From the NCBI GenBank assembly GCA_026119855.1, contig JAOWBW010000866.1, positions 124,001-188,000 of the forward strand: 64,000 bases of DNA, given 5' to 3'. Shown here piece after piece: positions 21,601 through 32,286 of the stretch. Source of the DNA: Campanula takesimana (lineage: Eukaryota; Streptophyta; Magnoliopsida; Asterales; Campanulaceae). The notes beneath the pieces are model-generated. The model did not search any database and had not been told where the DNA came from. It saw only the letters and a program-made list of their open reading frames with translations. How positions within the stretch are numbered: position 1 is the stretch's first letter; the number at the start of each line of letters is the position of its first letter. Made by a program: the position numbers and the translations under genes.

Positions 21601-22040
21601 TACCGTTGCGTGAATCTTCATGCATGATGCGCGGTCATACGCCCTCGAGCTAGACCGCAAGCCTGTCAGGGAAATACCGTTGCATGAATCTTCACGCACG
21701 ATGCGCGGTCATACGCCCTCGAGCTAGACTGCAAGCCCGTCAAGGGATACCGTTACGTGAATCTTCATGCACGATGCGCGGTCATACGTCATCGAGCTAG
21801 ACCGCAAGCCCGTCAAGGGATACCGTTGCGTGAATCTTCATGCACGATGTGCGGTCATACGCCCTCGAGCTAGACCGCAAGCCCGTCAGGGAAATACCGT
21901 TGCATGAATCTTCACGCACGATGCGCGGTCATACGCCCTCAAGCTAGACCGCAAGCCCGTTAAGGGAGACCGTTGCATGAATCTTCATGCACGATGCGCG
22001 GTCATACGCCCTCGAGCTAGACCGCAAGCCCGTCAAGGTA
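21601..22040 (+). repeat. Tandem repeat, 73-74-bp unit x6, downstream of Tat pol
   Basis: Six units start at 21601, 21675, 21748, 21821, 21895 and 21968. Each has TACCGTTGCRTGAATCTTC, GCGCGGTCATACG and CTCGAGCTAGACCGC. Blocks like this between pol and the antisense ORF are known in Tat-type elements. No coding function is apparent. Confidence 0.93.
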
Positions 22041-22514
22041 AATAACAATGAATACCAGATATTCTAAGTTCAAGGAACATTTACATTAATCAAGCAAAAG
22101 GACTCCACAGCAGGCTGGGGCCATAGCCTCGGAAAACAGGATGAGAATATGAAACAAAGTGGTCAAGGAAAAACAAAGACCAAAATAATGATAGTAGGAC
22201 TAGAACCAGCATCATTCCCACCATAATCCATCCCATCTCCTCCATCATCACTGGCATCTTCATCGGAGCCGCCGTTGGAATCATCAGAGTTTGAAATAAT
22301 GAGTAGGCAGGTAGCAATAAATGCTTGGCAGTTCCAAGGCAATAAGCAAAATGGCAACAAAGTACGACGATAATTAATATGTCAGGGAGATATGGAGATC
22401 AAGATCAGAGCAAATAGATACATAGCAAAGTCAAGTCAAAATACAAATAAATGTTCAAGTCTTTGGAATCTAGGACTATTACAAAAAGTCCCAGGGCGCA
22501 GCCCGGTCTGATCT
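22041..22514. other. Tat spacer between repeat block and antisense ORFs
   Basis: No gene is seen. A run of Ser/Asp/Gly codons on the minus strand (near 22200-22290) is low complexity. The sequence probably includes the 3' untranslated part of the antisense transcript. Confidence 0.5.
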
Positions 22515-23435
22515 TCAATTGGCCGGAGGAGGGTTGACTTCCACTTCTGGAACAGAATTAGAGGCATTAGGATCAGCCGCAGAACAAGCCAGAGCTTCAG
22601 AGGCTTCGGCTAGAGCGGAGGCAAAAGTCGAAAAAGGGAGAACAATACCTTCGACATAGGGGCCATTGGGGCCAAAGACCTTCTTCAGAGCTGCGGCCAG
22701 AGATAAGGCGGATTCATCACCCGTAAACCGCAAATCATCTATCATTTTTATCAAAGGTTGAACGGTTACAGGTGAGACTGGAGGCAAAGCATTCCGAACC
22801 GACTCGGGCAAGGCTTCAAGCTGATAATCGGCAAAGGGCACCAGGGAGTGACCATTAAAGCGTTCCGGATCCGTGGGCACGATGGAACAAATAATAGTTA
22901 TCTCCTGAGCAGTATATTTCCCCGTAGCCGCAAGATTCCGGGCAATAGTATGCACCGCCTGCTCATACTGCTCATTGCCCGCGACGGATATTTTCTCGGA
23001 ATACTCAGCAGACTCCTTGAATTCATCAACCGCCTTGATCCTCTCTTCCTCCAAAACCCGCTCTCGCTCATTTTCATAGCGCATCTGATCAAGAAGTTTA
23101 CCGTCCAGCTCATCCACTCTGCTGGATAGCTCCTCGGACTTCTTCTTTTCCGCCTCTAAAGATTTCATAAGCTCAGCATTGCGGGCATCTACCTTCACCC
23201 TCTCCGCTTCAAATGCCTTCCGGGCAGCGACCAGATCCTCATTTAATCTGGATACTTCCGTGGCCGCGCTAATGACCTCAGCGTCCTTGCCTTCCAGTTC
23301 CTTGCATGTGGCGGCCAGAGATTTGGATAGCTTATGAATTTCTTCCCTCGCCTCCAGAAGCTCTTTGTTCTTCGCGGCGATCTGAGTGGCATCTGCCTCA
23401 TGACAATTGCGCATATAGATGATATCATTGGCAAC
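22515..23435 (-). CDS. Tat antisense ORF, last exon: coiled-coil protein
   Basis: From the acceptor TTTTTGTAG at 23436-23444 the frame reads VANDIIYMRNCHEADATQIA and then about 290 residues of Glu/Ala/Lys heptads. These form a long coiled coil, followed by a globular tail and the stop at 22515. It joins in phase with the exon to the right. Antisense ORFs like this are known from Tat-lineage elements; their function is unknown. Confidence 0.75.
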   Translation of the reverse strand, partial: VANDIIYMRNCHEADATQIAAKNKELLEAREEIHKLSKSLAATCKELEGKDAEVISAATEVSRLNEDLVAARKAFEAERVKVDARNAELMKSLEAEKKKSEELSSRVDELDGKLLDQMRYENERERVLEEERIKAVDEFKESAEYSEKISVAGNEQYEQAVHTIARNLAATGKYTAQEITIICSIVPTDPERFNGHSLVPFADYQLEALPESVRNALPPVSPVTVQPLIKMIDDLRFTGDESALSLAAALKKVFGPNGPYVEGIVLPFSTFASALAEASEALACSAADPNASNSVPEVEVNPPPAN

Positions 23436-23505
23436 CTACAAAAAGCAAAGGGAGTTACACCAGGGTAAGAAAGGGGCCTAATGACAAGCCAAGCCGTGAA
23501 AATAC
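23436..23505 (-). other. Predicted 70-bp intron in the Tat antisense ORF
   Basis: On the minus strand the donor is GAG/GTATTTTC and the acceptor TTTTTGTAG/GTTGCC. Removing the intron joins GHAGLALTE to VANDIIYM in phase 0, so two open frames become one. Confidence 0.72.
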
Positions 23506-24171
23506 CTCGGTCAAAGCCAAGCCCGCATGACCCGCGGCGGCAATAGGATTGGTAGGGGCCAAGATATTTTGTTGATAATCAGAGAAATGAAGACGATGTA
23601 ATAGTCCATCGCCCACATAAGCGTTAGCGCTATGGCGGTTGTGGAGATCCACCCCGTATACGTCAGGAGCTTTGGCAATTTTAAGGCCAAACTCCTTAGC
23701 ACGGTCTCTGTCCTCAATAAACTCCACCGGATAAAGGTTGGAGCACACAGTCCCTTTGGTAGGGGACAGAACGGTGAAGTCAGAGGAGGAGCTGGTCTTG
23801 TGATGCTTATTTTTTTGGGGTGGTATAGGGTCCCCGGTGGCGGACCTCTTCTTTGTTGGATCGAAAGGAGCACTGCCCGAATCGTTGGAAGTCTGAGTTG
23901 AGTAGCCGGTACCGATTAGACCCTTGCCACGGCCAGCACCACGGGGATTTGGTGGCAGGTTCCGAGTCAATATAGGCTGAGAAGAAGCAACCGCTCCGGA
24001 CTTATCCACTTTATCCGTGACGGGGAGTTTGTTACCCGGAGCCTCCGTCCTCTTTAGAGCGTCCGCTCTCCTTTGTTTTTCGGCAAGAGCAGTAGCCCGA
24101 GCCGCTTGCTTAATCTCGGCGGCATATTTTGGAGGCATCGTATCGGTTGGATCTGCAATCAAGGATGATGA
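23506..24171 (-). CDS. Tat antisense ORF, middle exon
   Basis: The exon begins after a TTGATTGCAG acceptor-like site near 24151 and reads TMPPKYAAEIKQAARATALA, Lys/Arg/Ala-rich and probably helical. It then has a Pro/Ser-rich part and ends GHAGLALTE at the donor. No known enzyme motif is seen. The 5' boundary is uncertain. Confidence 0.68.
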
Positions 24172-25807
24172 TCAGATAAATAATGATAGAACGAGGAAAA
24201 CAAGAAAACAAGAAAAGCAATCTAAAAGAGCACAATAAAAGAGACCGAGTAAGCCAGGATCAGAACATATCTCCCCCGAACTACAAGCCCAGCACTCAGA
24301 AATAAAAGCAAAGGACTGATGAACTTTCCAGTCAGGATTTCGCAATAAAGGGGCCATGTTAACCCTATGCTGGGGGCCAGAGGCACGACGCGGGGCCACC
24401 CCGGAAAAAATCAGAAGTTCTTCATCATTAATAATAGCGGGGACATCATACACCTGGGGAATCTCAATCACCGACTGATCATCCAGAGTAACCCTCTTCT
24501 TAAATCGAGCAAGATAAGCCTCCATCGCAGCGCTCAGTTCGCGGCCTTCTTCTGGACCGGGAAAAAATCTGGCGAGAGACCGAGATTGGCGCTATATTGT
24601 CAGGTCGGGGAAATGGCCAGCCTAATCGATTTTGAATAACAAAAGGGTATCTTTGCCACTGATCAAACTTGTTGGTAGCCGCGGATAATATTTTCTCAGA
24701 TCGGGGTTTAGATTTCAAACTCAAACAGCCCGCAGTGATCTGATGGGTAAAATAAATATGAAGCGCAGATAAAGAAGGCTCATACCCTAGGACGTGACTA
24801 ACAACTATAAAAGACACCAAATAGCGGACGGCATTGGGGGTCAAGTCCATCGGCAGACAATGGGTAAACTCAAGAAATTCACAAATAAAGGGATCTAAAG
24901 GAAGGCGGAGCCCGTTATCAAACTGAGCCGGAAATAAGATACATGCAAGGTTGCCTACCCGGATCAAAGGGGGAGTTACTGATCTGCCACCCATAAGTGA
25001 TTCATACTCAACAAGACCGTGGACGAGGTAGACTTTGGAGTCAACACGAAACTGCGATAAATATTCATCGTTAGAATCCTCCTCGCCCTCATCCCTTAAG
25101 CCCGCTCCAGAACAAGAAGCACCTGCTTGACTGGTTATCCTATTATCAGGACCCTCTGGGAAAGAATCTACAATCCTAACGGGGGAGCGAAGCAAGTTAA
25201 CTTTCCAGGCAGTATCAGGAGCCAGCCTTTCTAATTGCTCGCGCGAATCCGTTAGGGTGTCGGAAGACCCACCTTCCTCAACACTTCGGGCAGGTTCATC
25301 CAATAAAAAGTCATCGTCATCGCCAGCCCGCTCTGAGGCATCCCCACTGCTGGTCACCTCAATCACACCAGCATTCATTATAGTTTCGAATTCCTGATCA
25401 TGAGCGGGCATAGCATCATCCAAAGGGGTATACATCCAAGTCTTGGGATCAGACCCACTCGCAGACACCCGGTCTCCACCTGACCTCACCAACATTCTAG
25501 CATTACCGGCCATATCTACATTATTGGGGAATCGAGTTAAAACGGCCTTTACAAAAATCCCTAACTGTTCCTCACCCCCCAGAACCCTCATTCTTTCGGA
25601 ATCAAAGTGGACCGAGGGACCTGTCTCCCACAGCAGGGGTAGAATCCAGGAATCCCAGTCATAGACTATCCCTATAGTCTTGAAAGCATCCAAGGAAAGC
25701 CTTTTCCAGGCATTTATCAGATATCGGTAAATACCCCCCGTTCGTCGACAATAACCATAAAGGTCAGGACGAAGCATTCTCCCCAGGTCCAGTTCATCCA
25801 TGGTCAA
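24172..25807 (-). pseudogene. Tat antisense ORF, first exon: putative gypsy-type transposon domain
   Basis: The 435-residue frame starts MTMDELDLGRMLRP at 25807. Its middle (LPLDPFICEFLEFTHCLPMD, LTPNAVRYLVSFIVV) resembles the plant domain called putative gypsy type transposon (Pfam Transposase_28) from memory. Near 24565 a frame change in a T/C run shifts coding to the 24172-24525 frame, which continues EAYLARFKKRVTLDDQSVIE. That break may be a real mutation or an assembly slip. The Tekay-like element inserted 70 bases upstream of this start, in what would be the antisense promoter. Confidence 0.72.
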
Positions 25808-25878
25808 AGTCAGAGGTTTTTCGGCAAAACTTTATAAAATCTAAGGTGGACCATGGATTCTTAAGAAAGGGGCGATTC

Positions 25879-27952
25879 TGTCGCGACCCCGAACCCGCGG
25901 GACCGGAGTACGCGAGCTGGACGTTGACTTAAACAATAAACTCTAAAATAATGAAGACAAAAATTTTCCTTTTATACCAAAAGATGATAACACAAGTTTT
26001 GAAATCCAACTTGAACAACAAAATATAAACTAGTGTAAGCTCCATAAGCTTACACCCAAAATAATAAAATATACAAATTCTAACGACGTCAAGTTTGGTA
26101 CAACTATTCCCAAAAAAGGGTTACACATTTATGTAATGTAAACCCACCAATAACAACTTGCCCAAAAGCTCAACCCTCGCGACGTCCTCCTCGTGATCAG
26201 CGAGTCTAATCCTTTCCTCCTGGGGGGGGGGGTTAAGGAAAAACAAAGATAAAAGAAAGGGGGTGAGATAAATCTCAATAAGTTACTAATGCAACTACAT
26301 GACATGCTATGATGCAATAAGCAATAACAATAATAAATATCACTTAGCACGTAGCATTTATCAATTAGCAGATAGCAGCGGAAATAAACAATTAACAAAG
26401 GATATTAGCCAAGGTTTCTCAACTGAAAGAGCCAAATAAAGGTCGTTGCGCAGCTTCAATAGTCAACAATCAACATCTTCATAGTAGCATGAAAGCTGAA
26501 GAGAAAACCCCCGGTACCGGAACCAATAACCAATAATAGCAAGGGAATATGACACAAAGTCATAACCCAAACCAAACATCTAGAATGCTCACAAAGGAGC
26601 TAGCTCATCTCACATCCAAGGCCAATCTGGAGGAGGGTAATAATGGGGCAAAACAATGGTCAACATCATAATGGACTTGGCTTGTGCCATCATAATATTT
26701 CGTATCGCCCGAAACACACACAAATACCAGCTGGACTTTCAAGTAAAGGCTAAGTAATAAAATACTAGCACGATAAACAACTAATGATTCCAAAGTAGGG
26801 AACCATTCCAAATAAATTACCACAAAGGTAAACCAATCCAACAACACATCAAAGATGGACTACATTCCCAAAATGATACTTAATCAAATTCCATAACATA
26901 TTTATTCACAAAAGAACCAATTCCAATTAATAAAGTGTTCCACGATGTTAACTTATGTTAATTTGAGTAAATAAACTTAAACTAGGAAGGCCACTTAGTT
27001 TTAAACAAGCAAAAAGGCTAAATTCCAGAACAGGCGGGCGGGCGGGCGCGCGCATAGGGGCAGGCGGGCGCTTATTTGCCCAGAAGTTTGGCCGCAGGAA
27101 AAGGCCATGCAGGCGGGCGCCTGGCTCAGCGCGGGCGGGCGCCTGGCTCAGCGCGGGCGGGCGCTCGGTCGACGGGCTTGGAGGGATTTCAGCTGGGTTT
27201 ACCAAAGTTTCTCACCATTTCTCATATCAACCAACAATCAACACTTCCCACAAGATCAACAAGGTACCCAAACAACATTTAAACTTAAGAGGGACCAAAA
27301 CAACATCATCTATCAACCCCAAACACGATTTCAATCCCCACATTTGATTTATCACAAAAATCACCAAAAACAACAATAAATTCCAAATAAATTCTAAACC
27401 ATCACAAATCATCAAATAACCACTTCAAAGCTTCATATAACATCATACAAAATGAGGATGAACAATTTTAGCATATAATGGGGGAAAAGCAACTTACCCG
27501 GATTTTCTCAAAGTTGACGGAATTCGAATATTCTTAGCTCTCTACGATCCTATCGACGATCTAAACACATTTCATAAAATGAGCACTAAGAAATAGAGGG
27601 AGGAAGATGACTAAAATGAAGGAAATAGGGAAAGAGTTCTTACCTTCACAAATGGAGGAGAGAGAGAGAAAAAGAGTGTGCTGAGAGTGAGGGAGAAGGT
27701 GAGGGAGAAGGTGAAGTAGGGAGGGAGTAGGAAAATGATTTTGAAAACTTACACTTAGGCCCCCTCCTCACTACCTAATACAAATAAACCCATATCACCC
27801 TTCTACTCATTTAACACAATATCAACCAAATAATGCTAGACACAAGTTAATATTATGAGATATAAAATGTGCACATAAGAAGATAATCAAATAAATAAAT
27901 AATTAAATAATTATTTAATAATAAAATAGAGACGGGTTTTCGGGTCGTGGCA
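25879..27952 (-). repeat. Chromovirus 3' LTR (left copy)
   Basis: In plus coordinates it begins TGTCGCGACCCC and ends GGTCGTGGCA. It holds a run of 11 G near 26222 and a GC island (GCGGGCGGGCGCCTGGCTCA repeated) near 27030-27170, longer here than in the other LTR. Confidence 0.94.
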
Positions 27953-27968
27953 TTCACTCCCCCTTAAA
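27953..27968 (-). other. Chromovirus polypurine tract
   Basis: On the minus strand AAGGGGGAGTGAA directly precedes the LTR start TGCCACGACC. This is the expected second-strand primer. Confidence 0.85.
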
Positions 27969-27986
27969 GAAAATTCGAATCGAATT

Positions 27987-30900
27987 TTAACGAGACTTAC
28001 CCGAATTGAAAAGCCACGGATATTTCTTCTCTATCTCATCTCGAAGCTCCCACGTCGATTCCTCAACATTATGATTCTTCCAAAGGACTCTAACCAACGC
28101 AATGCTCTTGTTCCTCAACTCTTGGACTTTGGCATCAAGAATCCGAACCGGTCGTTCCTCGTAGGTCATGTCGGGCTCTATATCCTCCGGTACCCTCGGT
28201 AACACGTGAGATGGATCATGCACATACTTCCAAAGCATAGAAACGTGGAAAACATTATGTAACCGGTCCAAAGAAGATGGTAACGCAAGACGATATGCTA
28301 GAAGTCCCACTTTCCCCAAAATCTCAAACGGTCCAACAAACCTCGGAGCCAATTTACCCTTCTTCCCGAACCTTCGGATACCAACCTTCGGAGACACCTT
28401 CAAGAACACAAAATCTCCGGTCTGAAAATTAAGATCACGTCTTCGGTGGTCGGCATAGCTCTTCTGTCGACTCTGGGCCGTCTTCAATCGATCCCGAATA
28501 ATTTTAACCTTTTCCACCGAGTCCTGAACCATGTCAACACCCCAAAGTTTTGCTTCCCCAACCTCGTCCCAACAAATAGGTGACCGACATTTCCTCCCAT
28601 ACAAAGCCTCATACGGTGCCATCTGTATACTCGACTGATAACTATTATTGTAGGTGAACTCTGCAAGCGGTAGATGCGTATCCCAAGAATCTGGAAAGTC
28701 AACTGTGCAAGCCCGTAACATATCCTCAAGAATCTGAATGGTTCTTTCAGACTGACCGTCAGTCTGAGGATGAAACGCGGTGCTAAACCTCAAATCGATA
28801 CCCAAACCCTTCTGTAACGCTTGCCAAAATCGGGATGTAAACCTGGGATCTCTGTCTGACACAATACTAACTGGAACACCATGTAATCTGACAATCTCAT
28901 GAATATACAAATTTGCAAGTTTCTCCATCGAATAGGAAATGTCAATGGGTAAGAAATGAGAAGATTTAGTCAACCTGTCCACAATCACCCAAACTGCATT
29001 GAACCTCCTTCGAGTCCTGGGTAGTCCGGTTACAAAATCCATCGTAATGTGTTCCCACTTCCACTCGGGTATCTCAAGAGGCTGAAGTAGACCTGCTGGT
29101 CTCTGATGCTCTGCTTTAACTTGTTGACAGGTCAAACACTTCGACACATAATCTGCAATCTCCTTTTTCATGTTAATCCACCAAAATTGCTGCTTTAAAT
29201 CCTGATACATCTTCGTACTCCCGGGATGACTGGTATACCGGGATTTATGACCCTCATCAAGAACTCGCTGTTTAATCCCACCGATATTCGGCACACACAA
29301 TCTTCTACGGTAAGTCAACACTCCCTCGGAGTCAAGCTGGAAATCCACATACTGTCTATCCCGAGCATTATCCATCTTCTTCAACTCTGGGTCATCCTTC
29401 TGAGTATCCTTTATTTGTTGAATTAGGGTCGGAGATACCCTAATATTCGCAAAAATTGCCCCACGTCTCAATTCGCGAGGACACCAATCTCGAACATTCT
29501 CAAGCATTTTCCATTCACGAATCATCATTGATGCCACATAAGACTTCCGACTGATCGCATCAGCTACCACATTTGCTTTGCCCGGATGGTATGAAATGGT
29601 GCAATCATAATATTTTAAAAGCTCCATCCACCTACGCTGCCGGTTGTTCAATTCCTTTTGAGAGAAGAGGTATTTCAAACTCTTGTGATCGGTAAAAATC
29701 TCAAACTTCGCTCCATATAGGTAATGCTTCCACTTATGCAACGCAAAGACTATCGCAGCCAACTCCATATCATGAGTAGGGTAATTCTGTTCACTAGGGG
29801 TCAACTTCCTCGAAGCATACGCAATTACTTTCCCATTCTGCATCAAAACACAACCCAAACCCTCTTTCGAAGCATCACTGTAAATTACTAAGTCGTCATT
29901 TCCATTTGGTAACGCAAGAATAGGAGCCGTAGTTAATCTCTTCTTTAATTCATCAAAGCTACATTGACACTTTTCACTCCACACAAACGGTACATCCTTC
30001 CGGGTCAACTGAGTCATCGGAGTAGCAATCCTCGAAAACCCTTCTATAAACCTTCTGTAATACCCGGCTAAACCCAGAAAACTTCTGATCTCGGTCACTG
30101 AATCGGGTCTCTTCCAATCCACTATGGCTTCTATCTTTGAAGGATCCACAGAAATCCCATCTTTAGAAATAACATGATCCAGAAATGAAACCTTCTCGAG
30201 CCAAAATTCGCATTTACTAAACTTCGCAAACAACTGCTCCCTCGCAAGAATGGATAAAACGGTTCTCAAATGTTGCTCGTGCTCCTCTCGAGATTTAGAG
30301 TAGACAAGAATGTCGTCGATGAAGACCACTACAAATGAGTCAAGGTATGGATGGAAAACCCGGTTCATCAAATCCATAAACACGGCAGGCGCGTTAGTCA
30401 ACCCAAACGGCATAACCAAGAACTCGTAGTGACCATAGCGAGTGCGAAAAGCAGTCTTCGGAATATCCTCCGATCGAATCTTCAACTGATGGTACCCACT
30501 CCTCAAATCAAGTTTAGAAAACACCACGGACCCTTGAAGCTGATCAAATAAATCATATTCAGAAGAGAAAACATCGGGGAATTCTCTAACTACCCGAACA
30601 CTCTCCAAACTAGGGGATTCTTTCCTAGTATCAAGCACACTAGCCAAGTACCCCTCACAACCATGATGCAATAATCTCCTAGCTTTCACGTAAGAAATCA
30701 TACGAATATTCCTACCCAAACGCATAGCCTCGAAAACAAATTTAGGCATATTGGGAATAGAAAAAGTAACAACTTTCTTACGACAATCAACAGAAGCATG
30801 AAACTTGATCAACCAATCCATACCCAAAATAACATCAAAGTCTTGAATCGGAAGGACTACCAAATCCGCACACAAGACATGACCACAGATAAGCACATCA

Positions 30901-32175
30901 CAAGCACGAAAGACTTTATCAGTCACCAAACACTCTCCCATAGGAGTTGACACCTCTAACACATAGGGAAAAGACTCAGATGCAGCATTTAGTAAAGAAG
31001 CAAATTGCACAGAAATGTAAGAATGAGATGATCCTGGATCTACTAACGTACGCGCGCTCACATTAGATATAGAAACAATACCTCCAATCACTGAGGGATC
31101 ATCTGCCTGATGCTGATTCATTGCAAACACTTTTCCTTGGACCTTGGGCTTCCCCGTAGCATCCCTTTTCTGACCCTGTGGAGCACCAGCTCCTAACCCA
31201 GTCGGTTGACCCCTGCCTCTAGTACAATCCCTTGCAAAATGCCCCATTTGACCACAATTGATACACTTGCCCTGTTTCTTCCAACACCGGTCCTCTGAAT
31301 GGCCTTCCTTTTGGCAATAGGAACAAAGTCTCCTATGTTGGTCCCCTTGGTTCCCGGCAGTAGTGCCCGGGTTCCTTGGGATTGGTTGCCCTCGGGACTG
31401 GGATTGTCCCCCAAAATTACCTCGGTTATCTGAACGGTTTTGTGGTTGAGATTTAGCATGGCTTCCTTGTTTACCCGTATTCGATGCCTCGGTTTTCCTC
31501 TTATGTTCTCCAATGTCTTGCTCGATTAAGTATGCACGTTCTACCGCATCCTGGAATGTCACAATCCTCTGGGCTATAAGCTGAGTACGGATGGATGTCT
31601 TCAAACCCCGGATGAATCTCATAGCTTTCTGTTCTTCGGTCCTCACAAGATAGTCGCAATACCGAGCTAATTCTGTGAACTTAGCCGAGTACTGAGCTAT
31701 AGACAACAAACCTTGCTCCAATTTGAGAAGCTCGATCTCTTTTTGGTTTTGATCTACTACCGGAATGAAATGCTCCTTGAATTTCCGCACAAACAATTCC
31801 CACGCATACACTGTGTGAGTATCATCCCAACTCGCTTTCACCCCTTTCCACCAATGCTCGGCGGCACCCACAAGCTTATAAGCCGCGAATCGGACTCTAT
31901 CCTCGTCCGTGCACCCAAACACATCATAAATCTTCTCCATTGACTCGATCCATATCGGGCTCACCGTCAAACTCTCTTGGTTTTAATTTCAGAAATTGCT
32001 CCAACCCGTATCGTGGAGGAGCCACATGTTCCTGTCTTGGACCTTGGTCAAGAATTGCCTTCATGGCCGCCTCAAACATGCCTTGGAACATAGCACGGTT
32101 CTCTTCCCGAAGATCATTCTGATTCTGAGCCCCACTAGAACCTTCACCCGTTCTTTTTCTAGCCATTGAGAACAA
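27987..32175 (-). pseudogene. Chromovirus gag-pol, frameshifted and internally deleted
   Basis: Gag starts at 32175 or 32166 (MARKRTGEG). It changes frame near 31955, after EFDGEPD, into the 1327-residue frame ending at 27987. That frame carries the gag core, two zinc knuckles (CSYCQKEGHSEDRC, CINCGQMGHFARDC) and a protease (VDPGSSHSYI). It then has reverse transcriptase (VFIDDILVYSK), RNase H (TDHKSLKYLFSQ), integrase with HHCC and D, D, E in MDFVTGLP, VSDRDPRF and GQSERTIQ, and a chromodomain-like end (VRVLWKNHNVEESTWE). Near 30558 (about residue 470) FPDVFSSE runs directly into DLFDQLQG. About 90 residues that carry the first reverse transcriptase motifs are therefore absent without a frame break. 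The polymerase cannot be active. Confidence 0.93.
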
Positions 32176-32272
32176 TTACCTGCATAAAACATCAACCGTT
32201 ACTCGCTCCGAACACAACTACCCTCCTAGGTCATACTAGTCCACCTAGACTTACACTTAGAGCTAAACCATA

Positions 32273-32285
32273 GCTCTGATACCAA
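32273..32285 (-). other. Chromovirus primer binding site (initiator tRNA-Met)
   Basis: On the minus strand the LTR end CGCGACA is followed by one base and TTGGTATCAGAGC, the usual plant site complementary to initiator tRNA-Met. Confidence 0.9.
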
Positions 32286-32286
32286 C

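Noticed and set aside
22515..25807. Minus-strand ORFs as an ordinary host gene
   Set aside because: They lie inside the Tat element, between its pol and 3' LTR, in the place where Tat-lineage antisense ORFs are known.
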